Shown here one piece after another: positions 1 through 5,960 of a DNA stretch of 6,970 bases. The notes beneath the pieces are model-generated. The model made no database searches, was not told the DNA's origin, and saw only the letters and a list, made by a program, of their open reading frames with translations. Origin of the DNA: an uncultured Atopobiaceae bacterium (GTDB taxonomy: Bacteria > Actinomycetota > Coriobacteriia > Coriobacteriales > Atopobiaceae); contig CAJOKK010000095.1 of assembly GCA_905235165.1 (NCBI GenBank), positions 1 through 6,970 on the forward strand, in the 5' to 3' direction. Each line of letters begins with the position of its first letter. The first letter of the stretch is position 1. A program made the position numbers and the translations under genes.

Positions 1-2
1 GC

Positions 3-1631
3 GGCTGCGTCGTCTCTATCGACGACGGCACGGTCGGCGCGACCGGCGGAAAGGACGCCGCCGCCATCGGGTCGGGCTCGGAAGGCGGCAGCAATTACGA
101 CGTGTCCGTCCTCGGCGGCACCGTGACCGTCGAGGGGAAGGGCGGAGTGCTCGTCGGCTCCTGCGTCGTCTCTGTTCTAGATGGCCCCACCGTCCGCTTG
201 GGCGATTTCGTCAGGGTCGTGGGTAGCAAGGGAGAGGTGCGCACGGGGTCGGAGCGCATCGGTGTCCTCAGGTCCTGGGGCTGGGCGAGGCTCGAGGTTT
301 CCCCTACCCGCCCTGACCGAGACGGCATCACCTACCTGGACGAGAAGGGAGATGCACAATCGCTTTCGCCCGGTGAGGTCGACGACCTCTCCGACGACTC
401 TTTCTTGGATGCGGAGGGAACCGAGCTCGGGGACGGCTGGTACGCCGTGACGCGCTCCCGCTGCTTCGACAACAGGCTCGCCGTCACCGGCGACGTTAAG
501 CTCGTCCTGGGCGACGACACCGTCGCGGACTTCGCGAAGGGCATCCACTGCCTTCCCGGAAGCAAGCTCACCGTGTACGCCCAGTCGACAGGCGAGCACA
601 TGGGCGCCCTCAAAGCGAAGGGCGACTGGGGCCAGGCCGGTATCGGCGGGGAACGTTACGATGTGGGTATCGGCTCGATCATTATTCGCGGTGGCCGCAT
701 CGAGGCCTACGGCGGCGATCGAGGCGCCGGCATCGGCGGCGGCACCGGCTACAAGGGCTCCTGCGACGTCGAGATCTCTGGCGGCGTCGTCACCGCTAGG
801 GGCGGCAAGTGGGGCGCCGGCGTCGGCACGGGCGACCGCTGCGAGGAGTGCGGTCGCGTCTCCGTCTCCGGCGGCTCCGTGAACGCGAAGGGCGGCTACT
901 CCGCCGCCGGCGTCGGCGGCGGCAGCGATAGTTGCTGCGACGTCGCCATCTCCGGCGGCAAGGTCACCGGCGAGTCGGGTGGTAACAGTGGCTTAGCTAA
1001 CATGGGCGGCGCCGGCATCGGCACGGGTGCCGAAGCGAGTGGAGGCACCGTCGCCATCAGCGGCGGCGAGGTCACCGCGTACGGTCGTGCGGGCGGGCCT
1101 GCGATCGGCTGCGGCAGATGCGGCACCAACTGCGTTGTCACCGTGACGGGCGGCGTGGTCGATGCGAACGCCGACGAAGAGACCTACGTCATCAATTGCG
1201 ACTTCTCTTCAAATCCATGCGGCTCCGTCTTCATTGCCGGCGGGACCCTTACCCTCAACAGGGACACTGGCTTACTGAGTTACGCCACTGGTCTCATTGG
1301 CCCCGAAGGACACGTCTACCTGGGCGACTACATCAGGGTCGTGGGCAAGAAGGGGGAGGTTCTTTCTGGGTCGGACCGCTATGACGCCGTCGCCTATGAT
1401 GGGCTGGGCGAGGCTCGAGCTTTCCGACACCCCCACTCACCGCGACGACATCACCTACCTCGACGAGAAGGGAACGGCACACCCGCTTTTGCCCGATCAG
1501 TTTGTCGACCTCTCCGAAGCCTCCTTCCCGGACGGGGGCGAGCTTGGGGACGGCTGGTACGCCGTGACGCGCTACCGCCGCTTCGACAGGAGACTCACCG
1601 TCACCGGCGACGCCAAGCTCGTCCTGTGTGA
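3..1631 (+). CDS. Large glycine-rich surface repeat protein, upstream part (5' partial, frameshifted at its 3' end)
   Basis: The frame is open to the left edge, so the true start is outside the window; the GTG at 102 is internal (GGTVTV coil sequence runs through it). The sequence holds the end of one module and one complete module. In order these are LGDFVRVVG at 198, WARLE at 282, TYLDEKG at about 330, GDGWYAVT at about 430, the conserved GIHC...GSKLTVYAQS segment at about 540-590, and then coils of about 30 residues centred on xISGGxV at 684, 774, 864, 948, 1056 and 1143. Such coils resemble the beta-helix, carbohydrate-binding-type repeats common in surface proteins of gut Firmicutes and Coriobacteria; an adhesin or glycan-binding role is inference. 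From about 1401 the frame reads nonsense (arginine-, proline- and histidine-rich) until the TGA at 1629-1631, while the homologous sequence continues in the next frame. Residues after about nt 1400 are therefore probably not genuine. Confidence 0.8.
   Translation, partial: GCVVSIDDGTVGATGGKDAAAIGSGSEGGSNYDVSVLGGTVTVEGKGGVLVGSCVVSVLDGPTVRLGDFVRVVGSKGEVRTGSERIGVLRSWGWARLEVSPTRPDRDGITYLDEKGDAQSLSPGEVDDLSDDSFLDAEGTELGDGWYAVTRSRCFDNRLAVTGDVKLVLGDDTVADFAKGIHCLPGSKLTVYAQSTGEHMGALKAKGDWGQAGIGGERYDVGIGSIIIRGGRIEAYGGDRGAGIGGGTGYKGSCDVEISGGVVTARGGKWGAGVGTGDRCEECGRVSVSGGSVNAKGGYSAAGVGGGSDSCCDVAISGGKVTGESGGNSGLANMGGAGIGTGAEASGGTVAISGGEVTAYGRAGGPAIGCGRCGTNCVVTVTGGVVDANADEETYVINCDFSSNPCGSVFIAGGTLTLNRDTGLLSYATGLIGPEGHVYLGDYIRVVGKKGEVLSGSDRYDAVAYDGLGEARAFRHPHSPRRHHLPRREGNGTPAFARSVCRPLRSLLPGRGRAWGRLVRRDALPPLRQETHRHRRRQARPV
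282..1404 (+). repeat. Tandem protein-coding module, copy 1
   Basis: The copy is measured from one WARLE motif to the next. It includes the linker, the GDGWYAVT segment and the glycine-rich coils. Its DNA is locally identical to copy 2; for example 521-551 and 1638-1668 are the same 31 bases, covering the VADFAKGIHC codons. The length is 1123 bases, versus 1143 for copy 2. Nucleotide identity persists alongside protein identity, which suggests a fairly recent duplication or ongoing gene conversion. Confidence 0.8.
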
Positions 1632-2721
1632 CGATGACGTCGCGGACTTCGCGAAGGGCATCCACTGCGCCCCCGGAAGCAAGCTCACTGTGTACGCTCA
1701 GTCGAACGACAAGCACATGGGCGCCCTCAAGGCGAAGGGCGGCGCTTGGGGCCAGGCTGGCATCGGGGGTGACAGCTTCGAGGCGCGTCCCGGATCGGTC
1801 GTCGTCATTGGCGGGCGCATCGATGTCGCCGGCGGTAGCGGCAGCGCCGGCATCGGCGGCGGCTTCGAGGGCTCCTGCGACATCGAGGTCTCCGGCGGCA
1901 GCATCTTCGCCGAGGGGGGCATCGGCGGCGCCGGTGTCGGCACGGGTGGCTGCTGCCCCGACGGCGGGCGCGTATCTGTCTCCGGTGGCCGCGTCGAGGC
2001 TTACGGCGCTAACGGCAGCGCCGGCATCGGCGGCGGCGTCGGAGGCCCCTGCGACACCGAGATCTCCGGCGGCAGCATCTTCGCTATGGGCGGCAGCCAC
2101 GGCGGCTCCGGCATCGGCACTGGCTATAACGCGTGGGGAGGCAGCGTCACCATTAGCGGCGGCGATGTCTATGCGAAAAGCAGGGATAATTTTAATGGTT
2201 GGTCTACCGCGATCGGCGTCGCTGACGGAGACAAAAGCGGCAACTGCACCATCACCGTGACGGGCGGTAAGGTCACGGCACATTCGGTCCATGGCTTCGC
2301 TCTCCAAACCGACGACGTTGTTTCTAAAAAACCATCCGGGTCCGTCTCCATCCTCGGCGGGACCGTGACCCTCGACAGGCGCGGGTGGCTGTGGGAGTAC
2401 CCCGATAATGGTGGGGATCATAATGGCTATGGTCTCGCCGGTCCCGGCCAGGTCCACCTGGGTGACGATGTCAGGGTCGTGAGCATGGAGGGAGAGGTTC
2501 TTACGGGGGCGGACCGCTATGGCGTCTTCGGCTATAACAAATGGCTGTGGGCGAGGCTTGAGACCGGCTTGCCTACCCAGGACCTCGACAACCTCTCCGG
2601 TACTTGGGGTAGCCGTGATTGGGGTCTGGACGTGGCTGACGAGCTGGGCGAGGCCAACCCCTCGGGCATTCTTCCCTTCCCTTGGTCTGCCTATGAGGGC
2701 GAGACCACCTCAGGATGGTAA
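1396..2721 (+). CDS. Large glycine-rich surface repeat protein, downstream part (in-frame continuation after the frameshift)
   Basis: This is the second complete module and the C-terminal tail of the same protein. From WARLELS at 1405 it matches the upstream module segment by segment: TYLDEKG, GDGWYAVT, GIHC...GSKLTVYAQS, MGALKAKG and WGQAGIGG, then coils of the VSGG/ISGG type from about 1801 to 2290, then LGDDVRVV at 2458 and a third WARLE at 2548. The C-terminus is a short unique tail of about 58 residues ending at TAA 2719-2721. No LPxTG motif, terminal hydrophobic segment or basic tail is present, so sortase anchoring from this end is not supported. An ATGATG at 1396-1401 lies in this frame but has no well-spaced ribosome binding site (a purine run at 1352-1360 is about 36 nt away). 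It is best read as the continuation of the upstream ORF rather than a separate gene. The start given is only the first ATG in frame. Confidence 0.75.
   Translation: MMGWARLELSDTPTHRDDITYLDEKGTAHPLLPDQFVDLSEASFPDGGELGDGWYAVTRYRRFDRRLTVTGDAKLVLCDDDVADFAKGIHCAPGSKLTVYAQSNDKHMGALKAKGGAWGQAGIGGDSFEARPGSVVVIGGRIDVAGGSGSAGIGGGFEGSCDIEVSGGSIFAEGGIGGAGVGTGGCCPDGGRVSVSGGRVEAYGANGSAGIGGGVGGPCDTEISGGSIFAMGGSHGGSGIGTGYNAWGGSVTISGGDVYAKSRDNFNGWSTAIGVADGDKSGNCTITVTGGKVTAHSVHGFALQTDDVVSKKPSGSVSILGGTVTLDRRGWLWEYPDNGGDHNGYGLAGPGQVHLGDDVRVVSMEGEVLTGADRYGVFGYNKWLWARLETGLPTQDLDNLSGTWGSRDWGLDVADELGEANPSGILPFPWSAYEGETTSGW
1398..1408 (+). other. Frameshift site between the two halves of the repeat protein
   Basis: The upstream frame reads Tyr-Asp at 1395-1400 and then GGG CTG GGC. 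The homologous reading, Gly-Trp-Ala-Arg-Leu-Glu, starts at 1402, one base later. The same junction in the other modules is uninterrupted: TGG GGC TGG GCG AGG ending at 290, and TGG CTG TGG GCG AGG at 2542-2556. The window therefore has one extra G in the run 1401-1403, or lacks two bases (such as TG at 1405-1407). No recognised slippery heptamer, long homopolymer or adjacent stop codon is seen. The cause could be a real mutation or a sequencing or assembly error in repetitive, GC-rich DNA. Confidence 0.8.
1405..2547 (+). repeat. Tandem protein-coding module, copy 2
   Basis: This is the second module, bounded by WARLE at 1405 and WARLE at 2548. It matches copy 1 in order and content. It has a linker two residues shorter before GDGWYAVT and a longer tail between the last coil and the LGD..RVV motif (Trp/Tyr/Asn-rich, about 2380-2440). 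The LGDxxRVV...GEVxxG motif occurs at 198, 1320 and 2458, spaced 1122 and 1138 bases, so at least three modules existed, the first lying mostly off the left edge. Confidence 0.8.
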
Positions 2722-2770
2722 GCAAGAGCAAAAGCCGACATCCGTAGGCATACCCACATATGACGCTCTC

Positions 2771-2802
2771 GAGGCACCCCCTTTCGAGGGGGTGCCTTTC
2801 TT
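2771..2802 (+). terminator. Rho-independent terminator of the surface repeat gene
   Basis: A perfect 9-bp GC-rich stem (GGCACCCCC at 2773-2781 pairing with GGGGGTGCC at 2788-2796) is extended by a T-A pair that closes a TTCG tetraloop at 2783-2786. TTTCTT follows at 2797-2802. It lies 50 nt after the stop codon of the repeat protein. The opposite strand has no T-rich tract after the stem, so termination is predicted for + strand transcripts only. Confidence 0.9.
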
Positions 2803-2843
2803 GTCACAAAATGGCGGGGTCAGGCAATGGTCAGAAAGCAATG

Positions 2844-2908
2844 GAGCCCCCTCTACCAAAATGTGACGTTATCCGACTGGTTTTGTCACAATTTGGTTGA
2901 GGGGGCTC
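2844..2908. repeat. 24-bp imperfect inverted repeat, possible fossil transposon ends
   Basis: The left arm 2844-2867 and the right arm 2885-2908 are reverse complements at 22 of 24 positions, separated by 17 nt. The outer ends are GAGCCCCCTC and GAGGGGGCTC. The inner ends carry GTCACA and its complement. A third, degenerate copy of the inner motif (GTCACAAAATGG) lies at 2803-2814, immediately after the terminator. Neither strand has a proper T-tract directly after the hairpin, although the - strand shows TTGCTTT a few bases further on. A weak terminator for the hydrolase transcript is therefore possible. A miniature inverted-repeat element or leftover insertion-sequence ends are the other reading. 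No flanking target duplication is apparent. Confidence 0.6.
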
Positions 2909-2943
2909 GCGGTGGCGGTGGCTCCAGCAGGACGTGACCTTTA

Positions 2944-3810
2944 CTAGTTGTCCTGCTCCGACAAGATGATGTTAATAAGAACTTGCGCGGCAACGCTGTC
3001 GGGGGCCTTGCGCGGGAGGCTGTGGCCCATGTCGGGCACGGTCACGAGGCGCGCGCCTGCGATGGCGTTCGCGATTGCCTCGGTCTCGGTGCGCTCGATG
3101 CAGTCGTGCTCGCCCACTAGGACGCAGGTCGGGCAGGAGATTGAGGATAACGACGCTGCCTCGATGTGCGGTTCGTCGAGCATGAGCTGCAAAAGCTCGG
3201 CGTCGAGAAGAACCTCCTTAGCCGTGGGGAGCAAATCGGCATCGACGCGGTCGGAGAGCTTCCCCTCCTGGACCCATTCGGCCCAGTCGCGTGCGCCACG
3301 CACCGACCCCGCCGTGTCCCACTCGTCGATGACGCCCTCGGGCGTGAGGTTGGCGCCTCCCGCCACGATGGAACGCACGCGGTCCGCATGGTCGCGGGCC
3401 AGAAGCAGGGCCTCGATGCCGCCGTCGGAGTGACCCAGCACGTGGACCTTGTCGATGCCGAGTGTGTCGAGGACGCAGATCGCGTCGGCGGCGAAGCGCT
3501 CGTAGGTCAGAGGCTCGCTGCCGCGCGTCGAGCGGCCCTGGGCTCGCCCGTCAAAGGCCACGACGGCCTTTCCCGCCGCAACGAGCGGAACCATCACCTG
3601 GGAAAAGGTGGCGTGTGAGCCGCCGTTGCCGTGCAGGGCCAAGACGGGCATGCGAGCCAGCAGGTCCTCGACATCGGCTCCTTCCGGGCCATAGACGTAG
3701 GTCGCCAGCTGGGCGCCGTCAGGCGTCGTGACGCGACGTGCCAGTAGAAGTGGGACCTGCGGATGCGCGTAGAGGCGCGTGCGGTAGGGGGCGGGAATCG
3801 GCGGCTGCAT
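2944..3810 (-). CDS. Alpha/beta hydrolase (serine hydrolase, substrate unknown)
   Basis: This 288-residue protein has the full alpha/beta-hydrolase motif set. HGNGG at 60-64 is the oxyanion region, and FDGRAQGRS at 86-94 follows strand 4. GHSDGG at 126-131 is the nucleophile elbow with Ser128. GEHD at 233-236 supplies Asp236 as the acid, and MGHS at 261-264 supplies His263 as the base. Length and spacing fit single-domain hydrolases of the esterase, lipase or C-C hydrolase type. No signal peptide or membrane segment is seen, so it is probably cytoplasmic. The ATG at 3808-3810 lies only 2 nt after the synthetase stop codon (3813-3815). A weak AGGG is the only Shine-Dalgarno-like sequence, so translation is probably coupled to the upstream gene. 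The stop is TAG at 2944-2946. The substrate cannot be read from the sequence; pairing with a tRNA synthetase may be a transcriptional convenience rather than a shared pathway. Confidence 0.88.
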   Translation of the reverse strand: MQPPIPAPYRTRLYAHPQVPLLLARRVTTPDGAQLATYVYGPEGADVEDLLARMPVLALHGNGGSHATFSQVMVPLVAAGKAVVAFDGRAQGRSTRGSEPLTYERFAADAICVLDTLGIDKVHVLGHSDGGIEALLLARDHADRVRSIVAGGANLTPEGVIDEWDTAGSVRGARDWAEWVQEGKLSDRVDADLLPTAKEVLLDAELLQLMLDEPHIEAASLSSISCPTCVLVGEHDCIERTETEAIANAIAGARLVTVPDMGHSLPRKAPDSVAAQVLINIILSEQDN

Positions 3811-3812
3811 GG

Positions 3813-5831
3813 CTAGCGACCCTGGCTCTCGTGCTTCTTGAAGAAGTCGAAGCGCGGGGGCAGCTCGACGATCTCGTGCTGCTCGGGCGTCTCGCCCAGG
3901 CCGGCCGCCAGCTCGCGCGGGCCCTCGAAGGCGTGCTCCCAGGAGAAGAAGAGGTTCTTGTCGAACTTGAGGTACTCTGCGATGAGCTCGCAGCCGTCGG
4001 GAACGGCGGGGTGCATGAGCAGGCAGGTGGTGCGCAGGGCGCAGAAGGCGTCGGCGAGCGCCTGGTCGTAGGCCACGTCGTCACCCTTGGCGGCCTTGCT
4101 TGCGTCGCCCCAGCGCTTGTTCTCGGCGCGGGCGAAGTCCTCGACCACCGCCAGCGCGCCGTGGGCGTCGAAGTCGTGGGCGCAGCGCTCGTAGTCGAGG
4201 ACGGCCTGCTTGCAGGCAGCGACGACCTCGGCATGCGGCTCCGCGACGGGCAGGTGTCCCTCGCAGGCGTTGGCGGCTCCGTAGAAGCAGCTGCGCGCCA
4301 GGCGATTGAAGATGTTCGTCAGGAAGGCGCTCTCCTTGAGGGCAGGGTCGACCACGCGCGGGTCGTCCTTGACGAGGATCTCCTCGCCGGTCTTCTTGTC
4401 TTTGTGGCTCACGCTCGTGTCGAAGGCCTTGGGCGCGAAGGACACGGCCTTCTGGTCGAGGCCCAGCGACAGCCAGTGGCAGCGCAGCTGCTCAGCGGTG
4501 TAGTGGTCAAGCAGCTCGTAGGCGAGCGGGGGCTTGATCGCACCCGAGCTCGAGGCCTTCTTGTTCATGAAGAGGATGTGGTAGTTGGCCACGGGCCTGT
4601 CCTGGGTGAGGCCCCAGCCAAGCGCCTCCCAGAGGGCCGGCTGCGCCACGCAGTAGAAGTAGATGTTGTCCTGACCGATGAACTGGTAGACGCTCGCGTT
4701 GTCTGAGCACCACCAATCCTTCCAGTCGCGGGAGGAGTAACGGCCTTCCTCGGCCAGCGAAAGCGCGGTCTGCGTGAAGGAGATGGGCGCCCAGAGGCTC
4801 TCGGGCCACACCCAGACGGTGAGGTCCTTGGTTCCCTCGAGCTCAGGCGCGGGCACGCCCCACTCGATGTTGCCCGTCAGGCGGAAGGGGAGCAGGGTCT
4901 TGCCGGTTCGGAAGCGGATGGAGGCCTCGTCCAGCAGGCCGCGTGCCTGGTCGCGCTCCTCCCAGCCCTCGAAGACCACCTGGAAGGAGGTCTGCTTGCC
5001 CGTGGGCTCCACGATGCGGTGGGCGGGCAGCTTGGACTCGATGGCGTCGAAGGCCTCGCGGTAGTCGTTCTGGATGAAGATGGCGGGGTCGACGAGCGAC
5101 TCGCGCACCGTCTTCGTGACGATGGAGCGCACCTGGGGGTCGTCGTCCCAGACACCCATGAGCTCCTCGAGGCTGCCGCGGAAGTTCGGCAGGTCGAAGT
5201 ACCAGTTGTCGACCGGGCGCAGCTCGGGCTTGGTGCCGGAGAGCTGCGAGACGGGAGCGATGAGCTCCTGCGGGTCGAACTGGTGGCCTTCGCTGCACTC
5301 GTCGGCATAGGCCTTCTCGGACTTGCAGCCCCTGACCGGGCAGCGGCCGATGACCTGGCGGCCGTTGAGGAACTGGCCCACCTCGACGTCATAGAACTGG
5401 CGCGTGGAGAGCTTTTTCAGGTGGCCCTGCTCATACAGGCGCGAGATAATCTCGGAGCTGAGCTCTGCGTGGACGTCCTTGGCCGGCTCGAGGCCAGAGC
5501 CCGAGAAGAGGTCGAGGGAGATGCCGTAGGCGTCCAGGGCCTCCTTCTGCAGGTCGTGGTTGGCGCGAACGTAGTCGGTGATGGAGCCTTCGAAGCCCTC
5601 GTCGGCCACCTTCTTGCGGTACCCTTCCATGATGGGCGAGCCAAAGCAGTCGGTGCCGGAGACGAAGAGCACGTTCTCGGCGCCGATGCGGTCGCGCAGG
5701 AAGCGGGCGAAGAAGTCGGCGGGCACGAAGACGCCGCCGATGTGGCCGAAGTGCAGGTTCTTGTTGCCATAGGGCATGCCGCCGGTGATGACGGCACGCT
5801 GCGGAAAGACGGGACGATCTTGCGAGGACAT
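3813..5831 (-). CDS. metG: Methionine--tRNA ligase, variant class I synthetase
   Basis: This 672-residue cytoplasmic class I synthetase would charge tRNA-Met. GGMPYGNKNLHFGH (17-30) carries the HIGH-type motif as HFGH. SGTDCFGSPI (58-67) occupies the place of the usual GTDEHG-type motif. A zinc-knuckle-like insert has Cys164, Cys169, Cys179 and His183. EWGVPAPE (323-330), VWVWPESLWAPIS and FIGQDNIYFY (384-393) match MetRS core motifs. KASSS at 425-429 stands where KMSKS is expected, so the second lysine is replaced by serine. A helical anticodon-binding region follows, and there is no C-terminal EMAP/Trbp-like tRNA-binding domain. The frame stays open upstream to 6812, but ATG 5829-5831 is chosen because homology begins just after it, GAGAGGGG lies at 5836-5843 on this strand, and the upstream extension is antisense to queH. 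Assignment to methionine rests on overall motif similarity. The variant motifs mean it could be a paralogue beside another MetRS elsewhere. Confidence 0.85.
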   Translation of the reverse strand: MSSQDRPVFPQRAVITGGMPYGNKNLHFGHIGGVFVPADFFARFLRDRIGAENVLFVSGTDCFGSPIMEGYRKKVADEGFEGSITDYVRANHDLQKEALDAYGISLDLFSGSGLEPAKDVHAELSSEIISRLYEQGHLKKLSTRQFYDVEVGQFLNGRQVIGRCPVRGCKSEKAYADECSEGHQFDPQELIAPVSQLSGTKPELRPVDNWYFDLPNFRGSLEELMGVWDDDPQVRSIVTKTVRESLVDPAIFIQNDYREAFDAIESKLPAHRIVEPTGKQTSFQVVFEGWEERDQARGLLDEASIRFRTGKTLLPFRLTGNIEWGVPAPELEGTKDLTVWVWPESLWAPISFTQTALSLAEEGRYSSRDWKDWWCSDNASVYQFIGQDNIYFYCVAQPALWEALGWGLTQDRPVANYHILFMNKKASSSGAIKPPLAYELLDHYTAEQLRCHWLSLGLDQKAVSFAPKAFDTSVSHKDKKTGEEILVKDDPRVVDPALKESAFLTNIFNRLARSCFYGAANACEGHLPVAEPHAEVVAACKQAVLDYERCAHDFDAHGALAVVEDFARAENKRWGDASKAAKGDDVAYDQALADAFCALRTTCLLMHPAVPDGCELIAEYLKFDKNLFFSWEHAFEGPRELAAGLGETPEQHEIVELPPRFDFFKKHESQGR

Positions 5832-5835
5832 GGGG

Positions 5836-5843
5836 CCCCTCTC
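5836..5843 (-). promoter_or_regulatory. Ribosome binding site that decides the metG start
   Basis: GAGAGGGG on the - strand ends 4 nt before the ATG at 5829-5831, so its GAGAGG core is about 6 nt away. It supports the MSSQDR start over the much longer open frame that continues upstream. Confidence 0.7.
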
Positions 5844-5865
5844 GATTGGTGTGCGTAACTTTTCT

Positions 5866-5871
5866 ATTATC
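5866..5871 (-). promoter_or_regulatory. Candidate extended -10 of the metG promoter
   Basis: On the - strand the sequence reads TGTGATAAT, a GATAAT hexamer (5 of 6 to TATAAT) preceded by TGT, which fits an extended -10 (TGn). It lies 34 nt upstream of the metG ATG, giving a predicted leader of under 30 nt. No convincing -35 is seen at 16-18 nt spacing, which an extended -10 can tolerate. The short leader leaves no room for a T-box riboswitch. Confidence 0.5.
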
Positions 5872-5960
5872 ACACAACGAAAGCGGGACGGCCGCTCGCA
5901 CAACCGCGACAATACGGAGCGGAACGAACTGCTCATAAGCCGTGGAGAAGGAGCACCGAG

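Larger units (their letters stand above)
5832..5960. promoter_or_regulatory. Divergent promoter region between metG and queH
   Basis: This 129-bp region has its AT-rich core at 5856-5875, at the metG end, including the extended -10 for metG. The + strand TATTAT at 5865-5870 overlaps that -10 and could serve queH, but no matching -35 was found. The remainder toward queH is GC-rich, and the queH promoter cannot be placed with confidence. Nothing resembling a T-box, a preQ1 riboswitch aptamer or a strong attenuator was recognised. Confidence 0.45.

Noticed and set aside
684..1260. Possible CRISPR-like or non-coding short repeats in the glycine-rich region
   Set aside because: The periodicity is about 84-108 bases and in-frame, with variable codons. 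It reflects protein coils, not conserved DNA repeats separated by unique spacers.
1297..1404. Independent translation start for the downstream half (TTG at 1297 or ATG at 1396)
   Set aside because: No well-placed Shine-Dalgarno precedes either codon, and the upstream frame has no stop nearby to allow re-initiation. The sequence before 1400 is homologous to the module only in the other frame.
1333..2457. Long - strand open frame (374 codons) opposite the repeat protein
   Set aside because: It is alanine-, aspartate- and glycine-rich low-complexity sequence arising from the GC-rich repeats read antisense. It shows no family motif, and the + strand frame carries the conserved modules.
2926..2957. 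8-bp inverted repeat (AGCAGGAC/GTCCTGCT) spanning the hydrolase stop codon as a terminator
   Set aside because: The loop is 16 nt and no T-tract follows on the - strand. Formation would overlap the coding end, so it may be chance.
3738..5858. Long + strand open frames opposite metG (3738-4706 and 5019-5858)
   Set aside because: They are valine-, leucine- and glutamate-rich shadow frames typical of the antisense of a GC-rich gene, with no motifs. The - strand carries clear MetRS motifs across the same span.
5832..5866. T-box riboswitch in the metG leader
   Set aside because: The predicted leader is under 30 nt, far shorter than a T-box, and no specifier hairpin or antiterminator motif is seen.
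5892..5922. 6-bp inverted repeat CCGCTC/GAGCGG upstream of queH
   Set aside because: The stem is short with a 19-nt loop in GC-rich DNA, so it is expected by chance. It is not a recognised operator.
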